Assembly: GCF_002836475.1 (NCBI RefSeq)
Contig: NZ_PJBJ01000022.1
Span: 477,663 to 541,662, forward strand
DNA from: Flavobacterium sp. ALD4
Lineage (GTDB): Bacteria; Bacteroidota; Bacteroidia; Flavobacteriales; Flavobacteriaceae
Direction of reading: 5' to 3'
Length of the DNA: 64,000 nt
Shown one piece after another: positions 18,599 to 27,166 of the stretch; within the stretch, counting starts at the first letter, position 1; every line of letters begins with the position of its first letter. Position numbers and translations under genes: made by a program. The notes beneath the pieces were generated by a model, which saw only the letters and a list, made by a program, of their open reading frames with translations, ran no database searches and was not told where the DNA came from.

Positions 18599-21500
18599 AT
18601 GTTTAATAAATTTATCCAAAGACCTGTTTTGTCGATAGTTATATCGCTAATAATTGTCTTTTTAGGGGTGATATCGGTGATGAATTTACCTATTACCCAA
18701 TTCCCGTCTATTTCACCACCAATGGTAAATGTTACAGCAGACTACCCTGGTTCTAATGGAGAATTGATGATTAAATCGGTTATTATTCCTTTAGAACGAG
18801 CCTTGAATGGTGTTCCAGGTATGAAATACATGACTTCTGATGCCGGAAATGACGGTGAAGCAAGTATTCAAGTCGTATTCAACTTAGGTACTGATCCTAA
18901 TCAAGCGGCTATTAATGTTCAAAATCGTGTGGCATCGGTTGTTAATAAACTTCCACCATTAGTGGTTAGGGAGGGTGTTAAAATTACTCGTGAAGTTCCT
19001 AGTATGTTGATGTACGTCAATCTTTTTAGTACCGATAAAGGAACTGACCAAAAGTTCTTGTATAATTATGCTGATATCAATGTTTTATCTGAATTGAAAA
19101 GGGTAAATGGTGTTGGTTCTGGAGATATTCTAGGGACTCGTGAATATGCTATGCGTATTTGGTTGAAACCCGATCGTATGTTAGCCTATAAAATTTCTAC
19201 CGATGAGGTAATGGAGGCTTTATCAAGTCAAAGTTTAGAAGCTTCACCGGGAAAAACGGGGGAAGCCTCTGGTAAACGTTCACAAGCATTTGAATATGTA
19301 TTAAAATATTCAGGTCGATTTACGACCGAAAAGCAATATGGAAATATAGTATTAAGATCAAATGCAAACGGCGAAATATTAAGATTAAAAGATGTTGCAA
19401 ATATTGAGTTTGGAAGTTCGATGTATGATATTTACTCGAATTTAAATGGTAAACCATCTGCAGCAATTGTATTAAAACAATCCTTTGGTAGTAACGCAAA
19501 TCAAGTTATAGAAGATGTAAAAGCCAAATTAGAAACTATCAAGAAAAAATTCCCAAAAGGAATGGATTATGAAATTTCGTATGATGTTTCTAAATTCTTG
19601 GATGCTTCTATCGAAAAAGTAATTCACACTTTAATCGAAGCTTTTATTTTGGTAGGATTAGTGGTGTTTCTTTTCTTGGGGGATTGGCGTTCTACAATTA
19701 TTCCGGCAATTGCGGTGCCAGTTTCGTTGGTAGGAACTTTTATGTTCATGCAATTCTTCGATATTTCACTTAACTTAATTACGTTGTTTGCTTTGGTTTT
19801 GGCTATTGGAGTCGTCGTCGATGATGCTATTGTAGTTATTGAAGCCGTCCATGCAAAAATGGAAGAAGAGCATCTTTCTGCTTTAAAAGCGACTAAAAAA
19901 GCGATGCATGAAATTTCTGGAGCTATTGTGGCGATAACCTTTTTGATGGCTGCAGTATTTATTCCAGTTGCGTTTATGTCTGGCCCAGTTGGGGTGTTTT
20001 ATAGACAATTCTCTATCACGATGGCAACAGCAATTATTCTTTCGGGGATCGTGGCGTTGACATTGACACCTGCACTTTGTGCTATGATGTTAAAAAATAA
20101 TCATGGTCAACCTAAAAAGAAAACGCCTATCAATAGGTTTGTAGATGGTTTTAACAACACGTTTAACCTTGCTCAAGGTAAATACCAAAATTTACTGGGG
20201 AAAATTATAAATAGAAGAGCGATTACTTTTATTGCACTTGTAGGATTTTGTGCGGGAACATGGTTAATCAGTATTACCGTTCCTTCTGGATTTATCCCGA
20301 ATGAGGATCAAGGGATGTTTTATGCCATTATTCAAACACCTCCAGGATCTTCATTAGAAAGGACTAATGATATTTCAGTAAAGTTGCAAAAAATTGCAGA
20401 AGGCGTTGAAGGTGTGAAATCGGTTTCTTCTTTAGCAGGGTATGAAATTTTGACTGAAGGTACTGGATCTAATGCTGGAACTTGTTTGATTAATCTCAAG
20501 GACTGGGACGATAGAAAGCACTCTGTTGTAGAGATTATGGCAGAATTAGAAGAGAAATCTAAAGATATTCCTGGTGCAAACATCGAATTTTTTCAACCGC
20601 CTGCCGTACCAGGATATGGCGCTGCCGGAGGATTTGAGCTTCGTTTATTGGATAAAACGGGTTCAGGTGATTACAAAAAAATGGAGGTGATTAATAATGA
20701 TTTTGTCAAAGAGCTGAACAAACGCAAAGAATTATCTAATGTATTCAGTTTTTTTAGCGCCAGTTTTCCGCAGTATATGATGAAAGTCGATAATGACTTA
20801 GCTCAACAAAAGGGAATATCCATTGAGAATGCAATGAATACCTTGTCTACATTAGTGGGGAGTAATTATGAGATTAGTTTTATTAAATACGGAATTAATT
20901 ACAAAGTAATTGTACAGGCGTCTCCTGAATACCGCGCATTGCCAGAGGATATTTTGAAACTCTACGTAAAAAATGACCGAGATGAAATGGTACCTTATTC
21001 TGCTTTCATGAAGTTGGAAAAAGTATATGGATTATCGGAGATTACTAGACATAATATGTATACTTCTACAGAGATTAGTGGTTCTGCTGCCTCAGGATAT
21101 AGTAGTGGTACAGCTATTAAAGTTATTCAAGAAGTTGCCGCTGAAAAATTACCAAGAGGGTATGATATTGATTGGGCAGGTATTTCTGCTGATGAGGTTT
21201 CACAAGGTAATCAGGCCATTTGGGTATTCCTTATCTGTTTAGGTTTTGTGTACTTAGTCTTAGCGGCACAATATGAAAGTTTTATTCTGCCTTTATCTGT
21301 AATTCTATCCTTACCAGCGGGTATATTTGGAGCCTTTCTTTTACTGAAATTGACAGGACTCGAAAACAATATCTATGCTCAAGTTGCCATGGTAATGTTG
21401 ATTGGTTTGCTGGGTAAAAATGCGGTTTTGATTGTGGAGTTTGCCATTCAGCGACATGCAGCAGGGAAATCGGTACTAGAGGCTGCGATGGAAGGGGCAA

Positions 21501-21772
21501 AAGCAAGGTTCCGTCCTATTTTGATGACATCATTTGCTTTTATTGCAGGTCTGCTACCATTGGTATTTGCTACAGGGCCAGGTAAAATTGGTAATAGAAC
21601 TATTGGAACAGCCGCAGCAGGAGGGATGCTTATTGGTACAATTTGCGGTGTATTTGTAATTCCGGGATTGTATTACATCTTTGGTCGAATAGCAGAGAAA
21701 TACAAGTTGGTAAAAAAGGAAGAAGAAAATCCATTAACTGAAGAAATTGATAACAATGAAGTTCATAAATAA
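18599..21772 (+). CDS. RND multidrug efflux pump inner-membrane subunit, AcrB/HAE1 family
   Basis: 1057 residues, full length for the family. It starts MFNKFIQRPVLSIVIS and has the N-terminal PITQFPSISPP block. The proton-relay Asp pair is visible in VLAIGVVVDDAIVVIEAVH (TM4), with the partner Lys in LIGLLGKNAVLIVEFA (TM10). The hydrophobic clusters give the usual 12 helices with two large periplasmic loops. It exports drugs, dyes or lipids using proton motive force. The downstream TolC-type gene begins inside its 3' end. Confidence 0.96.
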   Translation: MFNKFIQRPVLSIVISLIIVFLGVISVMNLPITQFPSISPPMVNVTADYPGSNGELMIKSVIIPLERALNGVPGMKYMTSDAGNDGEASIQVVFNLGTDPNQAAINVQNRVASVVNKLPPLVVREGVKITREVPSMLMYVNLFSTDKGTDQKFLYNYADINVLSELKRVNGVGSGDILGTREYAMRIWLKPDRMLAYKISTDEVMEALSSQSLEASPGKTGEASGKRSQAFEYVLKYSGRFTTEKQYGNIVLRSNANGEILRLKDVANIEFGSSMYDIYSNLNGKPSAAIVLKQSFGSNANQVIEDVKAKLETIKKKFPKGMDYEISYDVSKFLDASIEKVIHTLIEAFILVGLVVFLFLGDWRSTIIPAIAVPVSLVGTFMFMQFFDISLNLITLFALVLAIGVVVDDAIVVIEAVHAKMEEEHLSALKATKKAMHEISGAIVAITFLMAAVFIPVAFMSGPVGVFYRQFSITMATAIILSGIVALTLTPALCAMMLKNNHGQPKKKTPINRFVDGFNNTFNLAQGKYQNLLGKIINRRAITFIALVGFCAGTWLISITVPSGFIPNEDQGMFYAIIQTPPGSSLERTNDISVKLQKIAEGVEGVKSVSSLAGYEILTEGTGSNAGTCLINLKDWDDRKHSVVEIMAELEEKSKDIPGANIEFFQPPAVPGYGAAGGFELRLLDKTGSGDYKKMEVINNDFVKELNKRKELSNVFSFFSASFPQYMMKVDNDLAQQKGISIENAMNTLSTLVGSNYEISFIKYGINYKVIVQASPEYRALPEDILKLYVKNDRDEMVPYSAFMKLEKVYGLSEITRHNMYTSTEISGSAASGYSSGTAIKVIQEVAAEKLPRGYDIDWAGISADEVSQGNQAIWVFLICLGFVYLVLAAQYESFILPLSVILSLPAGIFGAFLLLKLTGLENNIYAQVAMVMLIGLLGKNAVLIVEFAIQRHAAGKSVLEAAMEGAKARFRPILMTSFAFIAGLLPLVFATGPGKIGNRTIGTAAAGGMLIGTICGVFVIPGLYYIFGRIAEKYKLVKKEEENPLTEEIDNNEVHK

Positions 21773-23183
21773 AAATAGTATTGCCATAGCTATCTGTATC
21801 ATGGTAGTAGGCTGCAAAGCACCATCAGTTGTCGAAAGCGCTTCTAAAGTTGCTGTTCCAAACGCATTTGTTACTAGTACGGATACCACTTCTATTGCAA
21901 GTATGAAGTGGAGAAATTTCTTTACTAATACGAACCTACAAAACTTGATTGATACTGCACTTCAAAACAATCAAGAGTTGCAGATTACGTTGCAGGAAAT
22001 TGAAATAGCCAAAAATGAAGCACGAATTAGAAAAGGATTTTTATTACCAACAGTAGGTCTTAGAGCGGGTACTGGTGTCGAAAAAGTAGGACGTTATACT
22101 AGTACGGGCGCGGGTGATGCATCTACTGAAATTTATCCAGGAAGAGAAATGCCTGATCCATTGACGGATTTTACTATTGGTGCTTACGCCAATTGGGAAG
22201 TAGATATTTGGCATAAGCTGCATACTGCCAAAAAAGCAGCAGTTACGCGCTATTTAGCAACAGTGGAAGGGAAAAATTTTGTGCTGACTAATCTTGTTGC
22301 CGAGGTGGCTAATTCATACTATGAATTACAGGCTTTGGATAACCAACTCCTAATTGTAAAACAAAATATTGCGCTTCAAAAAAGTGCTTTAGAGATTGTT
22401 AAATTGCAAAAAGAAGCGGCAAGAGGGACTGAATTAGCGGTACAGAAATTCCAAGCGGAGGTGCTTAAGTCACAAAGTATGGAGTATGATATTAATCAAA
22501 GCATCAAGGAGACAGAGAATAGAATCAATTTTCTCTTAGGGCGTTTTCCTCAGGAAATCCTAAGAGACAGAACTGCTGTTTTAAGTATCATTCCTGAATC
22601 TATATATGCAGGGATTCCTTCGCAATTGCTAACGAATCGTCCGGATATTAAACAAGCCGAATTAGAATTGGCTGCAGCCAAATTAGATGTAAAAGTTGCG
22701 AGAGCGGAGTTTTTTCCTTCTTTCGGGATTTCAGCAGGAGTTGGGTATAATGCATTCAAAACCTCTTTCTTGTTTAAGTCACCTGCTTCATTACTGTACT
22801 CTTTAGCAGGAGATTTAGCGGCCCCATTAATTAATAGGAATGCCATTAAAGCCGAGTTCAGTAGTGCTAATGCAAGACAAATTCAGGCGATGTATAACTA
22901 TGAGCGTGTAATTTTAAATGCGTATTTGGAAGTGTCAAACCAACTTTCTAAAATTGATAACTTAGAAAAAAGCTATGATCTAAAATCAAAACAAGTAACT
23001 GCTTTAGACCGAGCTATCGATGTTTCGAATGATTTGTTTAAGTCAGCCAGAGTTGATTATTTGGAAGTTTTACTGACACAACGAGATGCACTTGAAACAA
23101 AATTGGAATTAATAGAAACTAAAAAAGACCAATTGAAAGCCGTTGTTAATGTGTATAAAGATCTTGGAGGCGGTTGGAGATAG
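21756..23183 (+). CDS. TolC-like outer-membrane efflux protein (NodT family) lipoprotein
   Basis: 475 residues from the ATG at 21756, which overlaps the RND gene by 17 nt; a TTG 9 nt upstream is less likely. The lipoprotein signal ends MVVGCKAPS. Two internally related OEP repeats show the family pattern: ALQNNQELQITLQEIEIAKNE then SNRPDIKQAELELAAAKLDVKVARAEFFPS-like motifs, with LLTNRPDIKQAE being diagnostic. It forms the trimeric outer-membrane duct of this pump and closes the operon before a terminator. Confidence 0.95.
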   Translation: MKFINKNSIAIAICIMVVGCKAPSVVESASKVAVPNAFVTSTDTTSIASMKWRNFFTNTNLQNLIDTALQNNQELQITLQEIEIAKNEARIRKGFLLPTVGLRAGTGVEKVGRYTSTGAGDASTEIYPGREMPDPLTDFTIGAYANWEVDIWHKLHTAKKAAVTRYLATVEGKNFVLTNLVAEVANSYYELQALDNQLLIVKQNIALQKSALEIVKLQKEAARGTELAVQKFQAEVLKSQSMEYDINQSIKETENRINFLLGRFPQEILRDRTAVLSIIPESIYAGIPSQLLTNRPDIKQAELELAAAKLDVKVARAEFFPSFGISAGVGYNAFKTSFLFKSPASLLYSLAGDLAAPLINRNAIKAEFSSANARQIQAMYNYERVILNAYLEVSNQLSKIDNLEKSYDLKSKQVTALDRAIDVSNDLFKSARVDYLEVLLTQRDALETKLELIETKKDQLKAVVNVYKDLGGGWR

Positions 23184-23206
23184 TTACCAATTTAATTCAA
23201 AAATAA

Positions 23207-23236
23207 GAGTCGGGAGTTTTTCCCGGCTTTTTTTTT
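23207..23236 (+). terminator. Rho-independent terminator of the RND operon
   Basis: GAGTCGGGA and TTCCCGGCT stem with a short T loop and a run of nine T. Confidence 0.88.
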
Positions 23237-23249
23237 GTGCTAAACCACC

Positions 23250-23819
23250 TTATTCGACAATAATATTGTATTTGGTTAACAATCCTTTTAGACCTTCAAT
23301 AGAAAACTGAGCTTTTTTCAGTTTTGTTTTTGTGGGATCGATTGAGTAGTTATAGCTAGTTCTAAAGTCGGCTTTGTCGGCAATTGCTTTTTCAAATTCT
23401 GAACGATATAAATCACAGTTGCTAAATAAGACCGCTGTTAAATTAGTGCTCATAAAGTCAACGGCAACGAGGCTACTGTTAGTGAATGTAGTCCCTTTCA
23501 TCTTTAACGTATAAAATTTGGAGAAATCCAAAACACACTGTTTAAAATGAACTTCAAAAATGAGTTTGTCGCACATGGCAAAATTCACTTCGGTCATTTT
23601 ACATTTATTAAAAAAAACCGTTCTTAAAGCAACATGGTTTATCTTTGAACTAGTGAAATCGCAAGAATTGAAGTGGCAGTCGATAAAAGTTACCGCAATA
23701 AAGTTACATTCTGAGAAATCACAATTGGTAAATGTACAAGATTCAAATTCCTTGAAATTAACTTCGTTTTCACCGTAAGTGATGTCATTGTATTGTAAAT
23801 CAAGGTTGTATTCAGACAT
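23250..23819 (-). CDS. Pentapeptide-repeat protein
   Basis: 189 residues built almost entirely of A(D/N)LXX-type pentapeptides, for example CTFTNCDFSECNF and DCHFNSCDFTSSKI, predicting a right-handed quadrilateral beta-helix. Qnr and McbG belong to the same fold and mimic DNA to protect gyrase, but many pentapeptide proteins have no such role, so no resistance function is assigned. It is convergent with the RND operon. Confidence 0.9.
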   Translation of the reverse strand: MSEYNLDLQYNDITYGENEVNFKEFESCTFTNCDFSECNFIAVTFIDCHFNSCDFTSSKINHVALRTVFFNKCKMTEVNFAMCDKLIFEVHFKQCVLDFSKFYTLKMKGTTFTNSSLVAVDFMSTNLTAVLFSNCDLYRSEFEKAIADKADFRTSYNYSIDPTKTKLKKAQFSIEGLKGLLTKYNIIVE

Positions 23820-23934
23820 TGTAAGGGTTGGAATTGCTTTTGCAAAAAGAGATTTCTACGACGGCTAAATTATTGTTTAATTGTGTAAAGCCCACTATCT
23901 ATTAGCTGCTGTTTTTAGTTTTATTTACGGTTTA

Positions 23935-24186
23935 TTAAAACTTGTAATTTATTTTTAATTGGATTCGATCCAGATATTTGTTCAACAACTCGCCTTGTTT
24001 GAACGTTTTTTTATAAAGACGTTCTGTAGTGTTGCGTTCATAATAAATTTCAACGTAAAAAGTATTTATTGCATAAAGTTCGATTGCAATATTATCTTTC
24101 AAATACAAGTCCACGCGAGCGCCTTTTTCCCAGGTCGCGTCGTATTGCTCTTCGTCCGAAAGTTTTAAAAATTCAAATAGTTTCAT
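23935..24186 (-). CDS. Small conserved Bacteroidota protein of unknown function
   Basis: 83 residues from the ATG at 24186 (MKLFEFLKLSDEEQYDATWEKG); an in-frame ATG at 24249 would add 21 residues but the family pattern starts at this one. It resembles small Bacteroidota proteins of the form FLKLSxxEQxxxTWExG followed by a beta-rich segment with FYVEIYYE. No signal peptide or membrane segment is present. Function is unknown; it lies at the left margin of the accessory zone. Confidence 0.72.
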   Translation of the reverse strand: MKLFEFLKLSDEEQYDATWEKGARVDLYLKDNIAIELYAINTFYVEIYYERNTTERLYKKTFKQGELLNKYLDRIQLKINYKF

Positions 24187-24363
24187 TTGTACCAATTTTA
24201 AAAGTTTTATCCCAGCCTTGTGGTCTTCAATTCCAACATTGGTAGTCAAAAAAATATATATTCCAGTTGTTCTCCTTAAAAATTTCCAACAGAACTGTTT
24301 TCTGACTTGTCTTTTCTCAAATATAGTGAAAGCATTAATTTATTTATGTGATATGGGGAGAAA

Positions 24364-24469
24364 CTTCCTTCAGAATTAGCACAGGCAATGCAGCTTAGTC
24401 GTTATTGCTTTTAAAACAAAGGGCAGTACTATCATAATAGAGTACACTGATAGCGGCGTCAGCGCTTGA
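24364..24469 (+). pseudogene. Decayed remnant resembling a histidine-kinase ATPase domain
   Basis: One frame reads LPSELAQAMQL, then after a frameshift VVIAFKTKGSTIIIEYTDSGVSA before a stop. The last part (24398-24466) looks like the beta strand plus D-x-GVG N-box/G1 region of a HATPase_c domain of TPR-type Bacteroidota kinases. Further short open pieces follow up to 24640 with stops in every frame. It is the only recognisable content of the 460-nt gap between the 83-residue gene and the YdjM-like gene. Confidence 0.35.
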
Positions 24470-24649
24470 CTGGAGCAAATAAAAGCAAAGAATGAACTGT
24501 TGAAAGTATAGATTAGTTCACGAAGTCTTGATAACACAAAGCACCAGAATCAGTATGAAAGCTCAGGTGACGAGTTATTAGCATTAAAAAAAAAGAATTT
24601 AGGTCAGACTATGATTGCAAATCGCATAAATAAAGAATTATAAGGCCTA

Positions 24650-25645
24650 CTAGTTTCCTTTTAACCGTTTTGCTATTTTTAAAAGTAAACGCTTTCCGTC
24701 TCTTTTGCTTTTTGGAACTTCAACTGCTTTTAATTCAGATTCAGTTGCAATAAATTCATAGCTAAAAGCAAATTGAGGGTTTTCTGGATTGTCATTTAAT
24801 AGACCAAAGCGTAAATCATTGAAATATAAAGATTTATTTTTTTGAGAGATGATATACCATCCTTCACTTGCTTTCTTTAGTTTTTTAAAATCTGAATTTC
24901 CATTTAACTGTGATTCTAAAGCTTTGTTTTTGTTGTAGGTAGTAAATGTAATAGCTTGACTGTCGAATAGGGAATAGTCAGCTAATAAATAACTAGCTGT
25001 TGTCGCTACATTGGCATTCCATAAAATGATATTGAAAGCGGTGGGTTTTACAATAATGGCAGCATAAGCGATTCCCTGTTTATTCAATGCTTTTTCAAAT
25101 TGGTGCAAAGCGTAGAGTTTTATAGAACAAGATAAAAGCAGATAAAAACTACTGACGAGTAGGCCTTTGGTTATGTGTTTTTTGCGAAGTCGAGCGTCTT
25201 TTGTTTTCCATACCATAATTAATGCAATGACAAGCGGAATAGTGTAGAGCGGATCTACTACAAAGATTGTTTTTAGTGCAAACCGATAGTCTAAAGGCCA
25301 TAAAATTTGTGTCCCCCAAGAGGTAAACATATCTAATACTACATGGGTAAATAGACACCCAAAAGCCATAATAGAAGCGGGAAGGAAGTCAATCCTGTTT
25401 TTTTCTAGTTTTGAAATAATCCACCCTAAAAGAGGAGATAAAAATAAAAACAGAAAGAGCGAGTGACTGATGCCGCGGTGAATCAGGACTGCATTTACAG
25501 GATCTAAAAAGAGACCAACAACAACATCTAAGTCGGGAATCGTGCCTAAAATAGAACCGTATAAAATTGTTTTGTTTTTAAGTTTTTTGCCAGCACATAC
25601 TTCAGCTATGGCTATTCCTAAAGCTATTTGAGTAAAAGAATCCAT
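24650..25645 (-). CDS. Membrane-bound metal-dependent hydrolase-like protein, YdjM/DUF457 family
   Basis: 331 residues. It starts MDSFTQIALGIAIAE and carries the family blocks GTIPDLDVVVG (Asp pair), IHRGISHSLFLF and FTHVVLDMFTSWGT, with four to five hydrophobic helices in the first 190 residues. The C-terminal 140 residues are soluble. Family members are predicted zinc hydrolases of unknown substrate; E. coli YdjM is SOS-regulated, but no such control is visible here. Confidence 0.9.
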   Translation of the reverse strand: MDSFTQIALGIAIAEVCAGKKLKNKTILYGSILGTIPDLDVVVGLFLDPVNAVLIHRGISHSLFLFLFLSPLLGWIISKLEKNRIDFLPASIMAFGCLFTHVVLDMFTSWGTQILWPLDYRFALKTIFVVDPLYTIPLVIALIMVWKTKDARLRKKHITKGLLVSSFYLLLSCSIKLYALHQFEKALNKQGIAYAAIIVKPTAFNIILWNANVATTASYLLADYSLFDSQAITFTTYNKNKALESQLNGNSDFKKLKKASEGWYIISQKNKSLYFNDLRFGLLNDNPENPQFAFSYEFIATESELKAVEVPKSKRDGKRLLLKIAKRLKGN

Positions 25646-25841
25646 TAAACAAAAGTAACGGAAATCAAATAAGATTTATAGGATAGGATTGTAAACTTTG
25701 ATTTGAGATGTATTATTTAACAATAGTATTGCCCTAGTTTAGGACAGTTGTACTGCCAAAAGAAAATTGAATCTAAAAAAAAAGAGGTTACTTAGTTTCA
25801 CTATCTGACCGCGCTTTTATATGCGATAATGTTTAGGGACA

Positions 25842-25970
25842 GATCCACAAGAAGCATTTTAATATGCACTAGAGCGGGAAAGTAACGAAATAGTACAAAA
25901 GGTTTTAGATATAATAAAGTTGTCGGAGAGTTATCCTTTGGGAATACTTGAAAAATTGCTGATGATATAA
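25842..25970 (+). pseudogene. Remnant of a short coding sequence with its terminator
   Basis: The frame reads DPQEAF, a TAA, then YALERESNEIVQKVLDII and KLSESYPLGILEKLLMI before a TAA at 25968-25970. The protein-like composition over about 36 codons after the internal stop, followed by a hairpin (CGTTCA-GAGA-TGAGCG, then seven T, about 25980-26000), suggests the 3' end of a dead gene. I do not recognise the family. Confidence 0.35.
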
Positions 25971-26150
25971 AAATATAACCGTTCAGAGATGAGCGTTTTT
26001 TTATAAAATATCACTAAAAGTGGGTATTGTATTAATTAATTGATAAGCTTTATTTTGTTTTTTTAGTTTGCTTAGTCGTACGTATTGCAGTAGATAATTA
26101 TTGCATCGAAAAGCCTGCATCAAAAAAAAAAGCCATTTGATGATTTATAA

Positions 26151-26255
26151 GACAATTATTATATATTCGATAAGGTACAAAATGAAACTTCGTATCTACA
26201 CCCAGTAAAGTGTAGATTGGCGAAGTTTCATTTCGCCTATATACAAGTTGTGGGC
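26151..26255 (+). repeat. attC-like recombination site 0 (left-most of the cassette array)
   Basis: Long imperfect inverted repeat. AAATGAAACTTCG (26180-26192) pairs perfectly with CGAAGTTTCATTT (26221-26233), and ATCTACAC (26194-26201) with GTGTAGAT (26210-26217), leaving an 8-nt loop and an asymmetric T/TGG bulge. Outer arms ACAATT...TATATA and TATATACAAGTTGT are also complementary. The right core is GTTGTGGGC (26247-26255), perfectly complementary to the left core of the next site at 26979. Confidence 0.75.
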
Positions 26256-26413
26256 TAGTTAAACCAAGCAGTGCGGTTAAAAAAACTCTGGAAATAATAT
26301 TGAAAAACTTGCTTATTAAGTTCTTAAATCGGAAAAGCATATAAACCGAATTAAAATAATGCCTAAAAAAAACTCAAAGTGAGTAAACAATAATAATTTT
26401 TAAAATGATTAGA

Positions 26414-26707
26414 ATGAAAAGAACATTCAAAGTTTTGTCAATTGCTTTCGCAATGTCAATTATGTTAACGTCTTGTTTTTCATACACAAGCGTAGTTGGT
26501 AAAGGTGCACAAGGTAACTCTCAAGTTACTAAATGGAATCATTATGTAATTGGTGGTTTAGCACCAGTTGGAGTTTCAGACTCTAAAGAAATGTCTGGTG
26601 GAGCAACAGATTATACTGTATTTACAAGACAGAGTTTTGTAAACGGTTTAATTGCTGCAATCACTTTCAGTATTTATACTCCAACTACAACAACTGTAAC
26701 AAAATAA
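26414..26707 (+). CDS. Bor-like lipoprotein
   Basis: 97 residues from the ATG at 26414 (in-frame ATG at 26405 is three codons upstream). The lipoprotein signal ends LTSCFSY. The C-terminus (RQSFVNGLIAAITFSIYTP) closely follows the QTFVNGLLGFITLGIYTP block of phage lambda Bor and its Iss relatives, surface lipoproteins associated with serum resistance in enterobacteria. Its role in a flavobacterium is unknown. It is the first gene of cassette 1, between attC-like sites 0 and 1. Confidence 0.82.
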   Translation: MKRTFKVLSIAFAMSIMLTSCFSYTSVVGKGAQGNSQVTKWNHYVIGGLAPVGVSDSKEMSGGATDYTVFTRQSFVNGLIAAITFSIYTPTTTTVTK

Positions 26708-26757
26708 CAGAACCTAAGGCGGTAATAGTAAAATATTATCGCCTAACTTTAAATAAA

Positions 26758-26961
26758 ATGAAAAAAACAATATTTTACGCATCGATAATTACCATATTGT
26801 ATTTGATTTATATCATAACAAACATTTTTGTTTATCATTACGAAAAACTAAACAATTATGGAAATGGATTCTTAATTGGCAAAATATTATTGTTGTTAAT
26901 TTCCGGTTTTGTAGTTTACAAAACAAATCCATTTAAACAAAAAAGTGAAAAGAGAAATTAA
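26758..26961 (+). CDS. Small membrane protein, two predicted helices
   Basis: 67 residues. Two hydrophobic segments (about 4-26 and 41-58) are separated by a polar loop HYEKLNNYGNG, and the C-terminus is positively charged. No family is recognised. It follows the Bor-like gene by 50 nt in the same cassette and ends 17 nt before the next attC-like site. Confidence 0.65.
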   Translation: MKKTIFYASIITILYLIYIITNIFVYHYEKLNNYGNGFLIGKILLLLISGFVVYKTNPFKQKSEKRN

Positions 26962-26978
26962 GACAACCCAAATAGCCA

Positions 26979-27112
26979 GCCCACAACCGCCGTTTGTCAA
27001 TATGGCGGGTCTAGGCCTAATTTGAAGTTGGTTTTGTACTTGGAAAATAGTCATTAACCGAAAGTTTAGGCTTCCTTAATCCGCCACATCGCCAAGCGGC
27101 CAAACGTTGTGC
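26979..27112 (+). repeat. attC-like recombination site 1
   Basis: Left core GCCCACAAC (26979-26987), right core GTTGTGCAC (27106-27114). Stem blocks are GTTTG with CAAAC, TATGGCGG (27001) with CCGCCACA (27081), and GGCCTAA (27014) with TTAGGCT (27066). Extra unpaired bases lie on one arm, as expected of folded attC sites. The left core is 9/9 complementary to the right core of site 0. Confidence 0.82.
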
Positions 27113-27166
27113 ACAATTTGAAAAAAAATAATTTTAACATGAAAATAAATAATTCTGCTCGATAAT

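Noticed and set aside
24250..24650. Possible serine recombinase remnant (EYTDSGVSA)
   Set aside because: The surrounding residues fit a histidine-kinase ATPase domain better, and no catalytic Ser region is visible.
25149..25358. Minus-strand frame inside the YdjM-like gene
   Set aside because: Alternate frame of a well-supported gene.
26098..26340. 80-codon minus-strand frame
   Set aside because: It lies across the perfect hairpin of attC-like site 0 and has no protein-like pattern.
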